A stretch of 24,437 nt of DNA from a virus. Below are positions 13,752-21,968 of the stretch, one piece after another (position 1 is the stretch's first letter; each line of letters opens with the position of its first letter). The notes beneath the pieces were generated by a model that made no database searches, was not told where the DNA came from, and was given only the letters and a program-made list of their open reading frames with translations. The stretch spans positions 1-24,437 of IMG/VR virus record IMGVR_UViG_3300013125_000048, one strand, 5' to 3'. Both the position numbers and the translations under genes were made by a program.

Positions 13752-16298
13752 TTAATCAGAACATTTACTCCATCCACAGTTGTTGCAAGTTTTGCAGCCA
13801 GCTTCATATTTTAAATCTGTAGAACCACACTCAGGACACGATTCACCGGCAACTGTTGAGTTAATATACTTCTTAATAATTCTTTTTACCCCACTTTTCC
13901 AGGTTCCAAACGCAGCAACATCTGAACTTAATTGGAGACTATCTATAAGATTAATAACACTAGGTAAATGTATTCTATGTCTCAAAAATGCAGATAAAAA
14001 TTTACTAACATTCCAAAATTCTCTATCAAAAGCTCTATTTAAGCCTTCCATTGTTACATGATAACCATCTTTATCCTTATAAACAAAGTCATATCTGCTT
14101 TTCTCACCACCCTCTTTAAATTTAACAATTTCGCCTTTTTCTACACTTGGTGGAACGTAAAATTCATCCAATAAACCTGTAAAAAGTTCGTATGGATATT
14201 TCTCACCTTTATCATCAGTCATTAATCCTAAGAAACCAACCCACTTTTCTTTATTATTAGTAAATCTAACAACCTCACATTCAAGACGCTTAGGTCTTGG
14301 TTTTGCATTATTTTCTTCAGGCTCTTTAACAACATTCTGAGTAGTACCTTCATTTGACATAATAACACCTTGGCGAGATCCGTCACGATAAATTGTTAAA
14401 CCTTTACATCCACTCGACCAACCAGTTTCATAAACTTTAGATACAATTTCTTCGGTTACATTATTTGGTAAATTAACAGTTACTGAAATTGAATGATCAA
14501 CGAATTTTTGAATCATACCTTGCATTCTAACTTTTTCAACCCAATCAACATCGTTTGATGTAGCTTTATAATATGGTGATTTTTCAATGACTGGTTTTAA
14601 CTCAGAATCCTTCATATTTTTAACTTCATTCACATTATAACCATTAACTTTCAACCAGGTCTCAAATTTATGATGAAAGACATTATATTCTTCCCACTTC
14701 ACACCTTCAGCATCTATAAAATCAATTCTACCTGATTTATCGGTTGGATTGATTTTTCTTCTTCTTTTATATGAAACAAGATATGCCGGCTCAATACCAG
14801 AAGTTGTCTGAGTTAGAATAGAAACTGAGCCTGTTGGCGCAATAGTTAGCAATGCAATATTTCTTCTACCACATTCTTTAAGCATTCTGTCTAATTCAGG
14901 ATCTGCTTCTTTTAATCTTTGAATAAATGGATTATTTAGTTCTTTTTCATAATTATAAACTGAAAATGTTCCTCTTTCTTTAGCCATAATTGCTGATGAT
15001 TTATATGCACTAATAGCTAAATTTTTATGAACTTCAGTTGAAAAATCAGTTGCTTCAGGTGTTCCATATCTTAAACCTAGTGCAGCTAACATATCACCCT
15101 CTGATGTTACACCTAAACCAGTTCTACGACCTTTTAATGTCATTTCCATTATTTTACTCCATGTTTCTCTCTCTACTCGTTTAATATTTTCTGGCTCTGG
15201 ATCAGACTCAATTTTAGATAATATCATTTGAATTTTTTCAGACTCCAAATCAACTATATCATCCATAAATCTTTCAGCATATATCACATGCTGTTTAAAT
15301 TTTTTCCAATCAAAATAAGATTTATCTGTAAATGGGTTAACTACATAACTATATAAATTAATAGCTAATAATCTACAAGAATCATATGGACATAATGGCA
15401 ATTCACCACAAGGATTTGTTGATACAGTTTCAAAACCTTCTTCCCGATAACAATCAGGTACAGATTCATTAATCAAAGTATCCCAAAATAGCACGCCTGG
15501 TTCAGCGGATTTCCAAGCATTGTGAATAATCTTTTTCCATAATTTTTGTGCATCGATATCTTTTTTAAACAAAGGATTATCAGAATCAATTGGAAATTGC
15601 TGAGTAAATACTTTGGTGCTCATTGCAGCTTTCATAAATTCATCAGTTACTTTAACTGAAATATTTGCACCAGTAACTTTACCTTGTTCCAATTTTGCAT
15701 CAATAAAATGTTCTGAATCCGGATGTTTAATAGAACAAGTTAGCATTAGTGCACCTCTTCGTCCGCCTTGTGCAACTTCATTGGTAGAGTTAGAGTATCT
15801 TGTCATAAAAGGAACTAAGCCAGTTGATGTTAATGCTGAATTTTTAACTGGTGTACCTGCAGGTCTAATATGTGAAAGATCATGTCCAACACCACCTCTA
15901 CGTTTCATTAATTGTATTTGTTCTTCATCAATTTGCATAATAGAACCATACGAATCAGATGGATGATTACCAATAACAAAACAATTTGATAGAGATACAA
16001 CTTGCTTATCATTACCAATACCTGACATTGGTGAACCCTGAGGAATGATATATTCAAAGTTTTTTATTAGATCAAAAATCAAATCTTCTGAAAGCGGATT
16101 TTCATATTTATTTTCAATTCTATTCAGTTCTTTTGCAATTCTTCTATGCATATCATCTGGTGTTAATTCGTGATAAACAGTTTCACCATTCACTGTTTCC
16201 TTAAGAGCATACTTATTTACCCAAACATCAGCTGCCAAAGTATCACCCTTAAAATATTTCAACGTTGCTTCATATACATCGTCTCTTTTATAATTCAT
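13752..16298 (-). CDS. nrdJ: Class II (adenosylcobalamin-dependent) ribonucleotide reductase
   Basis: The 848-residue enzyme reduces ribonucleotides to deoxyribonucleotides for phage DNA synthesis using a vitamin-B12-derived radical. Diagnostic residues are in place: Cys106 in SLSNCFVIG, Cys308 in SCRLLAINLY (the redox pair), and NPCGE (295-299) with the thiyl radical Cys297 and catalytic Asn/Glu. MKRRGGVGHDLSHIRPAG (131-148) and GGRRGALMLT are typical of the B12-dependent type, as is SSGCKGLTIYRDGSRQG. The C-terminus carries CPEC (821/824) and CKTCNNC (835-841) plus Cys846, a zinc-ribbon-like tail that holds the shuttle cysteines. No separate radical-generating subunit gene is near, as expected for class II. 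No intein interrupts it, although nrdJ is a frequent intein site. It ends the minus-strand replication block. Confidence 0.95.
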   Translation of the reverse strand: MNYKRDDVYEATLKYFKGDTLAADVWVNKYALKETVNGETVYHELTPDDMHRRIAKELNRIENKYENPLSEDLIFDLIKNFEYIIPQGSPMSGIGNDKQVVSLSNCFVIGNHPSDSYGSIMQIDEEQIQLMKRRGGVGHDLSHIRPAGTPVKNSALTSTGLVPFMTRYSNSTNEVAQGGRRGALMLTCSIKHPDSEHFIDAKLEQGKVTGANISVKVTDEFMKAAMSTKVFTQQFPIDSDNPLFKKDIDAQKLWKKIIHNAWKSAEPGVLFWDTLINESVPDCYREEGFETVSTNPCGELPLCPYDSCRLLAINLYSYVVNPFTDKSYFDWKKFKQHVIYAERFMDDIVDLESEKIQMILSKIESDPEPENIKRVERETWSKIMEMTLKGRRTGLGVTSEGDMLAALGLRYGTPEATDFSTEVHKNLAISAYKSSAIMAKERGTFSVYNYEKELNNPFIQRLKEADPELDRMLKECGRRNIALLTIAPTGSVSILTQTTSGIEPAYLVSYKRRRKINPTDKSGRIDFIDAEGVKWEEYNVFHHKFETWLKVNGYNVNEVKNMKDSELKPVIEKSPYYKATSNDVDWVEKVRMQGMIQKFVDHSISVTVNLPNNVTEEIVSKVYETGWSSGCKGLTIYRDGSRQGVIMSNEGTTQNVVKEPEENNAKPRPKRLECEVVRFTNNKEKWVGFLGLMTDDKGEKYPYELFTGLLDEFYVPPSVEKGEIVKFKEGGEKSRYDFVYKDKDGYHVTMEGLNRAFDREFWNVSKFLSAFLRHRIHLPSVINLIDSLQLSSDVAAFGTWKSGVKRIIKKYINSTVAGESCPECGSTDLKYEAGCKTCNNCGWSKCSD

Positions 16299-16318
16299 AC
16301 CGTTTTTAATTATTTTTT

Positions 16319-17026
16319 CTATATAAAATTTATATTATTCAAATTAGTTAAATAACCACTCTGCTTTAACTCTACTATTATTTGAGTTGCACATTCTTTA
16401 TCAAGTAGTTTAAACATATTAAAAATATTATCTGTAAAATAATATGAAAGTTCCACAAAGATTTCTGATTTGGTATAATCTTTACCGATATGATCTAGCA
16501 GCATTTTATAATAGTCATTAAATGCCTGCCTGTTCGGTTTTCTTCTATTAGAAGAAAAATCTAAATCAGTCTTATCATTTAGTAAATCATAAACATCCTT
16601 TTGAAGATTCAATCTATTTACATATTCTTCGTGATATTTACTTTCAAATTCATAAGTGGTTCCCATCTCTATAGGTAGTCCGTCACTTATATTAAAGTCA
16701 TCCTGATGTATTAGATGTTCTGATTCTTCTGCATTATCCTCTAATTTTCCTTTAAAAATAGTATCTCTTGCAAGAGAATGTTTACCTTCAAGTTTATGAT
16801 TGTTGGTATTAAACTTAAACATGATATCATCATCATCATCTTCATCTTCTTCATCCTCACCTTCTATTTCTTCATCTATCTCAGCTATATCTATTTCATC
16901 TGAAGATTCATCTGAAGATTCATCTACATATTCATCTTCTATAATAACTTCATCAATATCATTTAACTCATCTTCCAAATCATTATCTAAATTATCTTCT
17001 ATTTCATCTACATCCTTTTTCTTCAT
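16319..17026 (-). CDS. Unknown protein with very acidic N-terminus
   Basis: The 235-residue protein begins with about 70 residues that are mostly Asp, Glu and Ser, including tandem ESSDESSDE encoded by 12-bp direct repeats. The rest (about 140-235) is a compact helical-looking domain (RRKPNRQAFNDYYKMLLDHI, then SEIFVELSYYFTDNIFNMFK and CATQIIVELKQSGYL). I do not recognise a family. It lies between the helicase and the ribonucleotide reductase genes with gaps of 26 and 20 bases, so it is probably co-transcribed. The position next to the helicase makes a replication accessory role (loader, DNA mimic) conceivable, but nothing in the sequence proves it. Confidence 0.75.
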   Translation of the reverse strand: MKKKDVDEIEDNLDNDLEDELNDIDEVIIEDEYVDESSDESSDEIDIAEIDEEIEGEDEEDEDDDDDIMFKFNTNNHKLEGKHSLARDTIFKGKLEDNAEESEHLIHQDDFNISDGLPIEMGTTYEFESKYHEEYVNRLNLQKDVYDLLNDKTDLDFSSNRRKPNRQAFNDYYKMLLDHIGKDYTKSEIFVELSYYFTDNIFNMFKLLDKECATQIIVELKQSGYLTNLNNINFI

Positions 17027-17052
17027 TAATTAAATAAGTTAATTTTTAGATA

Positions 17053-18129
17053 TTATTTAGTTCCAACTAATTGATCATTTTCCATAGTTAAAAATTTAGT
17101 ATTAAAATCAAATCTAACTTGCTCTTCGTGATGTTCACCATCTCTAAGTTTTAAAATTTTTAATCTATATATGTTATTCTTTTTCATTTCTGGATTTCTA
17201 ATAATACCCCACACAGAGTCAGCTGTATCAGCAATAGCTTTACTTTCAGGTATGTCACCAAGTTTAATATCGGATGCACCCCAAACTGCTTTGTCTGTTT
17301 GTGTTGCAGTTACTACTGCACATTCATATTTATCTGCAATTTTTCTTAAACCTTCTGCTAAATGTTTTCCTTTTAAATAAAGCATATTAGTAATATCAAA
17401 GCCTTTTTCAATTGCCATAATGTTTATATAATCTACAATAATCATTCCTACTTTAATCCTTTTAACTTCCTCAAATTTTTTAACATAATTATCTATATCA
17501 GTAACAGTACAATCACTAGTATTGTATTTCTTAACAAAAATTTTACCAGGTTGAGAATCAAATAAATTTCCAACACTAGACTGAGATTTAAGATTATTTA
17601 ATCTTTGCTTCATAAAAACTGCGTCTTTAGATTTTTCATCATATTCATCTGAATTAATCTTAAGACGCATTGAACCCAATCTTTTCATAACCTTTCTTGT
17701 TGCCATTTCTAATGTTATTACTAAAACATTAGCACCCGCATTTGCAGCATTAGTTGCAATATTATGCAACCACATACTATTATGACTTAATATATCATTA
17801 GTATAAAATCTATGATTTATATCGTCTAATTGTAAATCATACATATTAGACTTTATGTTAGTATTATAACATATTTGAACTGATTCTATTCCATTTTTAG
17901 TTATTATTCTATCACCAATTTTTAAATCTTTAATGAAAACTTCATTAAAATATTCATCAAAAACTATATGTGTGTCAGCACAAACTAGTTCTAATTTATC
18001 GGTTTTTAACAACCATTCATCATACTCTATTGTTTTACCAATAGCTTTAATATCAGACCAGCCAGTATCAGTCTCAACTTCCCATTCATCTAATTCTATT
18101 GTATCTATAAACTTTCTATCAAATATCAT
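17053..18129 (-). CDS. C-terminal split intein fused to C-terminal half of gp41/DnaB-like helicase
   Basis: Of the 358 residues, 1-117 are the C-terminal intein piece and 118-358 the helicase. The intein part contains VCADTHIVFDEYFNEVFIKD (about 49-68, the B-block TxxH) and GDRIITKNGIESV. It ends MYDLQLDDINHRFYTNDILS followed by HN (116-117), the standard intein C-terminus, with Ser118 as the +1 residue. The helicase part starts SMWLHNIATNAANAGANVL, which completes the Walker A motif whose GK is encoded at 19408-19413. It includes the Walker B-like KVGMIIVDYINIM and VVTATQTDKAVWG (motif H3). The family unwinds DNA as a hexamer at the replication fork. The piece is inactive unless trans-spliced to the N-terminal half. 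It has its own ATG 9 bases after the endonuclease stop. Confidence 0.9.
   Translation of the reverse strand: MIFDRKFIDTIELDEWEVETDTGWSDIKAIGKTIEYDEWLLKTDKLELVCADTHIVFDEYFNEVFIKDLKIGDRIITKNGIESVQICYNTNIKSNMYDLQLDDINHRFYTNDILSHNSMWLHNIATNAANAGANVLVITLEMATRKVMKRLGSMRLKINSDEYDEKSKDAVFMKQRLNNLKSQSSVGNLFDSQPGKIFVKKYNTSDCTVTDIDNYVKKFEEVKRIKVGMIIVDYINIMAIEKGFDITNMLYLKGKHLAEGLRKIADKYECAVVTATQTDKAVWGASDIKLGDIPESKAIADTADSVWGIIRNPEMKKNNIYRLKILKLRDGEHHEEQVRFDFNTKFLTMENDQLVGTK
17779..18129 (-). other. C-terminal split-intein segment (117 residues)
   Basis: The boundary is set by Ser118 (AGT at 17776-17778) after His-Asn. A C-intein of 117 residues with an N-intein of about 35 is an atypical split near the N-terminus, like the AceL-TerL and VidaL types, and unlike the common split of about 100 plus 35. 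Confidence 0.85.
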
Positions 18130-18138
18130 TTTATTAAT

Positions 18139-19257
18139 TTAATTTTTCAAAAAATCTATACATTGCTGTAAAATTTGTTGTTTTTTTCTATTAAAATCGT
18201 CTTCCCATATTATTAATACATCAAATCCAACTTTTTTAATAGAATTTATCCTTAACTTATCTTTATCCCAAATTTCATAAGCAAACATTTGAAGATACTT
18301 ATGAAAATAATTTGAATTATAATAATTAGGATTACAATGCCAATAATCTCCATTGAATTCAATTATTTTTTTACCAAAAACAAAATCGTAAGAAAAAGTT
18401 CTGCCTAAATCTGAAAAATATCTGAAAAATTGATCATCACCATAATGAACTTTATCTTTTATATCTAAATTATTTGATAAGTAATCAAATAATTCTATTT
18501 CATTTTTAGAATATGGTTCTTTAGTAAATCTTGTAAATTTTCCATTTTTATATAAATCTTCAACCTTAGCACTCCATTTATCCTGCCTATTATTAAAAAT
18601 TTTTAATCCTTCTTCCTCACCATATTTATCAATACATCCTTTTAATGTAAAAGTTCTTTGTCTTTCCTTTATTTTTTCTTTTGCATCATCTTCGGAAAGA
18701 CCTTTTTTAGTCCAATATCCTATTTGAGTTGTATTTATATCTTGATATAATTCTGGATTATTCCTTCTTTTATTCCAAGTTTTTTGATGTATATCATTAA
18801 AAATATCTTCGACTTTTTTCTTTGCCTCCTCTTCTGTATATCCTCTTTTTAACCAAAATTCAATACATTGATGAGATTTTTCCTTAAAAAAATTTTTATT
18901 TCTACTAAAACTTTGATCCAATGATTTTTTTATTTTTTCACCTCGTTCTTTTGCGTTTTGAATTGTTAATAGTAAGGCATCTTTTTTAGATAATCCATAT
19001 TTATACATTAAAAATTCTGGAGTTCCAGTTGCTCTTGTTTTTCCTAAACATTCTTTAGATTTACATATTCTGTGATATCCATTAGATATATCTTTAAATA
19101 TTGCATCATTTCCACAAAAATAACATTTACCTTCGTTTTCCTTTTTAAGATATTTATCATAATAATCTTTCTTAGATACTTCTTTATGTTCTTTAGATAA
19201 ATGAACAGACAAACCAACAATAGAATCAAATTTTTTATCACATAATTTACATTTCAT
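18139..19257 (-). CDS. Vsr-like (EDxHD) homing endonuclease between the split-intein halves
   Basis: The 372-residue protein begins with a C2H2 zinc finger (CKLC, His19, His24) and a second zinc site (CYFC at 45-48, Cys65, Cys70). Helical repeats of the type EFWLKRGYTEEEAKKK and YWTKKGLSEDDAKEK, with KYGEEEGLKIFNNRQDKW, follow and probably bind DNA. The nuclease domain (about 248-372) has SKNEIELFDYL (Glu253/255), SYDFVFGKKIIEFNGDYWHC (Asp291, Glu300, His307) and a terminal FDVLIIWEDDF, which fits the very-short-patch-repair fold. Nucleases of this group were described inside fractured genes with split inteins. It would cut uninterrupted helicase genes at the insertion site and so spread the locus. 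It has its own start, outside the intein reading frame. Confidence 0.85.
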   Translation of the reverse strand: MKCKLCDKKFDSIVGLSVHLSKEHKEVSKKDYYDKYLKKENEGKCYFCGNDAIFKDISNGYHRICKSKECLGKTRATGTPEFLMYKYGLSKKDALLLTIQNAKERGEKIKKSLDQSFSRNKNFFKEKSHQCIEFWLKRGYTEEEAKKKVEDIFNDIHQKTWNKRRNNPELYQDINTTQIGYWTKKGLSEDDAKEKIKERQRTFTLKGCIDKYGEEEGLKIFNNRQDKWSAKVEDLYKNGKFTRFTKEPYSKNEIELFDYLSNNLDIKDKVHYGDDQFFRYFSDLGRTFSYDFVFGKKIIEFNGDYWHCNPNYYNSNYFHKYLQMFAYEIWDKDKLRINSIKKVGFDVLIIWEDDFNRKKQQILQQCIDFLKN

Positions 19258-19299
19258 ATCTATATTTTTATTTCTATATATAAAATAAGAGAGACCAAT

Positions 19300-19509
19300 T
19301 TAGGATTTTTTATTTTTCATTAAATTAAAAAAATCACCGATAGTAATTTCCTTTATTTCACCTGTTTTTTTGCTTTTAATTCTTATAGGAGTATCTGATT
19401 TTGAGCACTTACCAACATTAGTTTCTTCCATTATCACATTTAATGCTGATCCAATCCCAATTCCACCAACTATAGAATCTATACTAAAACAAGCAGTTGG
19501 AATACTTTG
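19300..19509 (-). CDS. End of helicase N-half with P-loop start, plus N-terminal split intein
   Basis: Directly after the in-frame TAA at 19510-19512, the same frame stays open for 69 codons. The first 34 are helicase (QSIPTACFSIDSIVGGIGIG, then SALNVIMEETNVGK), ending in the GK of Walker A. The next 35 start with Cys (19405-19407) and read as an N-terminal intein: CSKSDTPIRIKSKKTGEIKE, then ITIGDFFNLMKNKKS and TAA at 19300-19302. The match at both sides of the break (GK here, Ser in the C-half) shows the exact insertion point. If the upstream TAA is real, this part is not translated from the normal start. An in-frame ATG at 19429-19431 could still give a 43-residue peptide carrying the N-intein. 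Confidence 0.85.
   Translation of the reverse strand, partial: QSIPTACFSIDSIVGGIGIGSALNVIMEETNVGKCSKSDTPIRIKSKKTGEIKEITIGDFFNLMKNKKS
19303..19407 (-). other. N-terminal split-intein segment (35 residues)
   Basis: It begins with the nucleophile Cys1 and contains the A-block pattern (DTPIRIKSK, GEIKEITIGDF). The intein B-block is absent here and is found on the C-terminal piece, which defines the unusual split position. Confidence 0.8.
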
Positions 19510-20022
19510 TTAACTTCCTTGTCCGTTATCTGATTCAAGACCATCAAAATCTTCACCCAAATCTTGATCATCATCATCAACTAAAAGCACATTATTAAAC
19601 ATAGTTTTGGTTTTTTGTGCAATTTCTGTAACATCATCATAATCAATCTCATCTATTCCACGAATCATATCGATCATCTTTAACGCATCGCCTTTTAATT
19701 GATTTTTGATTTTCCACGCTTTAAATCTAGGTGATAGCCATTCTTGGCTAATATCTGCATTATCTGACTGAAGAAGTAACTTAATAACTTTATCATTAAT
19801 TTTATTATCTTGATCAGCAAGTTTAACCATTGAATAAATTTGCTGTGGACTGGGTATTATATGGCTTTCGCTTTTGATATACTCATCTCTAATAACTGTG
19901 TATATAAACTGTATATCAGAATTTCTAAAGAAAAATGGTTCAACCTTAGAAAACTGCTCTGGATTATCTAATATATGGATAAAGTAGTGCTTTTCCATAT
20001 TTGTATTCATTGCTTCTGCCAT
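19510..20022 (-). CDS. N-terminal domain of gp41/DnaB-like replicative helicase
   Basis: The 170-residue frame is the N-terminal part of the helicase, as shown by continuity with the P-loop segment after the TAA. It is helical (FIYTVIRDEYIKSESHIIPS; the following part resembles the DnaB N-domain), then a linker region KMIDMIRGIDEIDYDDVTEI, and an acidic stretch DDDDQDLGEDFDGLESDNGQ before the stop. In helicases of this family the N-domain forms the collar of the hexamer and contacts primase. The acidic linker leads into the ATPase domain, which begins after the TAA. Taken as is, the product would lack the whole motor. It follows the uvsX stop by 43 bases and precedes the intein parts. Confidence 0.8.
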   Translation of the reverse strand: MAEAMNTNMEKHYFIHILDNPEQFSKVEPFFFRNSDIQFIYTVIRDEYIKSESHIIPSPQQIYSMVKLADQDNKINDKVIKLLLQSDNADISQEWLSPRFKAWKIKNQLKGDALKMIDMIRGIDEIDYDDVTEIAQKTKTMFNNVLLVDDDDQDLGEDFDGLESDNGQGS

Positions 20023-20065
20023 ATGAAATTATTGTATAAAATATTTTTACAAAAGTTACAATAAA

Positions 20066-21319
20066 CTAATCAAAAAGTTTATCGTCAGAACTAAGATTAA
20101 ATTCATCAGAAGACAACATATCTGAATCTTTATCTTCTATTTCATTCAACCTCATATCAATATCTTCCAATTCGCGTAAGCATTCATCATAAGAGGGATA
20201 TTTAAAATATTCATAAATAATTGGCTCCATAGATTTTAATACATCAGAATTAAACACCTTTCTATTAAAAAGTTGTTTCTCAGCAAGTGTTGTATCTAAA
20301 TGTTTTACAAACCATCTATTAGATGGTTGATAGGTTATTTCACCAGTATCCTTATCTATAACTTTTTTCACCTGAGCTATACCTACTTTATCGAAATTTT
20401 CTGGTGTACAGAAAAGATCTAAACCTTTATAAGGATTAATACCTTTGCTGTAATCAATTTCAAATTTAACCTTCTTAGGTTTTGCTAGTCTATTCTTTGC
20501 TGATTTTGCTGTAATAATTGAACCTGATCTTCCGAGATCCATTTCATCTTCTTCTCCAGTTTTCAATTTTGCATCACTTAATAATAAAATTACACTAGCT
20601 GCATAATATAAACCTTCACCACCAGACATAATAGTTTGTGGAAACATATCTTGGGTTAAGTAAACGTGATTGGTTGCTACTAAAGGAATATTTAGATATC
20701 CTAAATCATTTGTAATAAGTCTAACAAGAGATTTAATCTGTTTAGCACGAGTCATATCTTGCTTAACATTTAATTTAAGCGTATCTTCTTTTTCTTTTTC
20801 AGAAGATAACATACCAATAGAATCAATAAAGAAAATTGTTTTTGAAACATCAACACCTGTATCTTTTAATTTTTGAAGTGCATCCAGAAATGACATCATA
20901 AACATTTTAATTTTCTCTACAATATTAGTTCTGATTAGCATGAATTTATCAGGATTTGATGTATCAATACCGTACATATCAAAATCCGTTTTTTCAATTG
21001 AATATTCTGTATCAATCCAAACAATATTATATCCCATTTTTTGAGCATTTCTCGCTATATTCAATGAAATAAATGATTTACCAGTCTGTTTTGGACCAGC
21101 AATAATTGTAATTTTATTATTTGGAATTCCACCTTTTAATATACTTTTTGATAATAATGCGTCCAATACGTGGATTCCGGTTGAAATGAAAGTTTTTTCT
21201 TTATCAAAATCTTCTATTGAAATAATATCTTTTTTAGAAATATTATCAATTAGATTTGATATATTAGAAAAATTAAATTCATTAGACTTTTTTTGAGAAG
21301 TTTTTTGAATTTTAGCCAT
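20066..21319 (-). CDS. uvsX: UvsX-like RecA-family recombinase
   Basis: The 417-residue protein has Walker A AGPKQTGKSFISLNIA (74-89), Walker B KTIFFIDSIGML (160-171), the MAW-like GYNIVWIDTEYSIEKTDF, and IPLVATNHVYLTQDMFP followed by the loop region SGGEGLYYAASVILLLSD and RSGSIITAKSAKNRLAKP. The layout and length match phage T4 UvsX (391 residues) better than bacterial RecA. It forms filaments on single-stranded DNA and starts recombination-dependent replication. The C-terminal tail (about 375-417) is acidic, as usual for the family. The P-loop is uninterrupted, in contrast to the helicase, although UvsX genes can carry split inteins. It is the first gene of the minus-strand block. Confidence 0.92.
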   Translation of the reverse strand: MAKIQKTSQKKSNEFNFSNISNLIDNISKKDIISIEDFDKEKTFISTGIHVLDALLSKSILKGGIPNNKITIIAGPKQTGKSFISLNIARNAQKMGYNIVWIDTEYSIEKTDFDMYGIDTSNPDKFMLIRTNIVEKIKMFMMSFLDALQKLKDTGVDVSKTIFFIDSIGMLSSEKEKEDTLKLNVKQDMTRAKQIKSLVRLITNDLGYLNIPLVATNHVYLTQDMFPQTIMSGGEGLYYAASVILLLSDAKLKTGEEDEMDLGRSGSIITAKSAKNRLAKPKKVKFEIDYSKGINPYKGLDLFCTPENFDKVGIAQVKKVIDKDTGEITYQPSNRWFVKHLDTTLAEKQLFNRKVFNSDVLKSMEPIIYEYFKYPSYDECLRELEDIDMRLNEIEDKDSDMLSSDEFNLSSDDKLFD

Positions 21320-21522
21320 ACTAATTAATTATTTTTTGCACAATCTTTTATCTATAATGTATTATAAATAAAAGATAACAAAAAGTTTTAAATATATAAT
21401 CTATATTTTCATATATTTCAAACTAATGCTTATTATTTAGAAAATAAAAAATAAAAAGTTTTTATTATTAGTAGGAAACTTAATTTCAAATATATATAAT
21501 TTCAAATATAATCTTTTAATAT
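21320..21522. other. Divergent intergenic region, very AT-rich
   Basis: This 203-base gap separates uvsX (minus) and an unknown gene (plus). It holds TATAAATA at 21363-21370 and two copies of TTTCAAATATA (about 21485 and 21501), which on the minus strand read TATATTTG and resemble -7 boxes but lack a matching -33 box. No gene is visible. It probably contains promoters for both sides. Confidence 0.4.
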
Positions 21523-21924
21523 ATGGATTTCTACATAGTATTCGTTAAAAATAGGAAAAAATTAGATAAGTACATAAAAATCAATAGAATAAGAAGCAAA
21601 ACCATTATTGATATAAAACAACAGTTAGATGATCATGGTTTAGAAGATGTTTCTGAATGGAGAGAATATTTTAATCTCATAATTTATACTAAAATAACAC
21701 AAACTATTAGAAAGAATAAGGATGTATATTACATACCCAATTTAAATAAAATAAATACTTTAGATATTGATGATATTTTTCAAATAAAAGAAAATTTAAT
21801 AGGAAAAATAAATTTTAATCTCTTGTTCTTTTTTGAGGATTTTAAAGATAATCAAAAACTTTACGAAAATCTTTTATCAAATATTTCTTTGTTCGATGCT
21901 ATTCAGATAATAAGAGACTACTAA
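21523..21924 (+). CDS. Unknown small protein
   Basis: The 133-residue protein starts with MDFYIVFVKNRKKLDKYIKI and shows alternating strand and helix segments (IRKNKDVYYIPNLNKI, FNLLFFFEDFKDNQKLYENL). There is no signal peptide or membrane helix. No family recognised. It lies just upstream of three virion-type genes in the same direction, so it may be a late gene such as an assembly factor, but the divergent position next to uvsX leaves other roles open. Confidence 0.6.
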   Translation: MDFYIVFVKNRKKLDKYIKINRIRSKTIIDIKQQLDDHGLEDVSEWREYFNLIIYTKITQTIRKNKDVYYIPNLNKINTLDIDDIFQIKENLIGKINFNLLFFFEDFKDNQKLYENLLSNISLFDAIQIIRDY

Positions 21925-21945
21925 CAGAGAAATAATTTTTTTATA

Positions 21946-21953
21946 TATAAATA
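21946..21953 (+). promoter_or_regulatory. TATAAATA box, possible T4-type late promoter
   Basis: An exact match to the T4 late box ends 15 bases before the ATG of the structural gene at 21969. Position and gene type fit a late promoter; the motif alone is not specific in this base composition. Confidence 0.45.
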
Positions 21954-21968
21954 AAAAATTATTTCAAA

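Noticed and set aside
16800-17033. Plus-strand poly-serine reading frame
   Set aside because: It is the reverse-strand shadow of the Asp/Glu-rich N-terminus of the minus-strand gene; GAT/GAA repeats read backwards give Ser codons.
19510-19512. TAA reassigned as a sense codon in this phage
   Set aside because: Many genes here, such as nrdJ and the VWA gene, end in TAA at sensible places with terminators or new starts right after, so a general reassignment is not supported.
17053-20022. Helicase locus read as a simple pseudogene broken by an inserted endonuclease gene
   Set aside because: The sequence on either side of the break is not random. It starts with Cys after GK and ends with His-Asn before Ser, and it carries intein blocks, which fits a split intein much better than decay. 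Only the separate TAA at 19510-19512 remains a possible defect.
21487-21510. Two minus-strand TATATTTG boxes as promoters of uvsX
   Set aside because: Neither has a TTTG box at the right spacing and both are 168 or more bases from the uvsX start, so they remain only noted in the intergenic entry.
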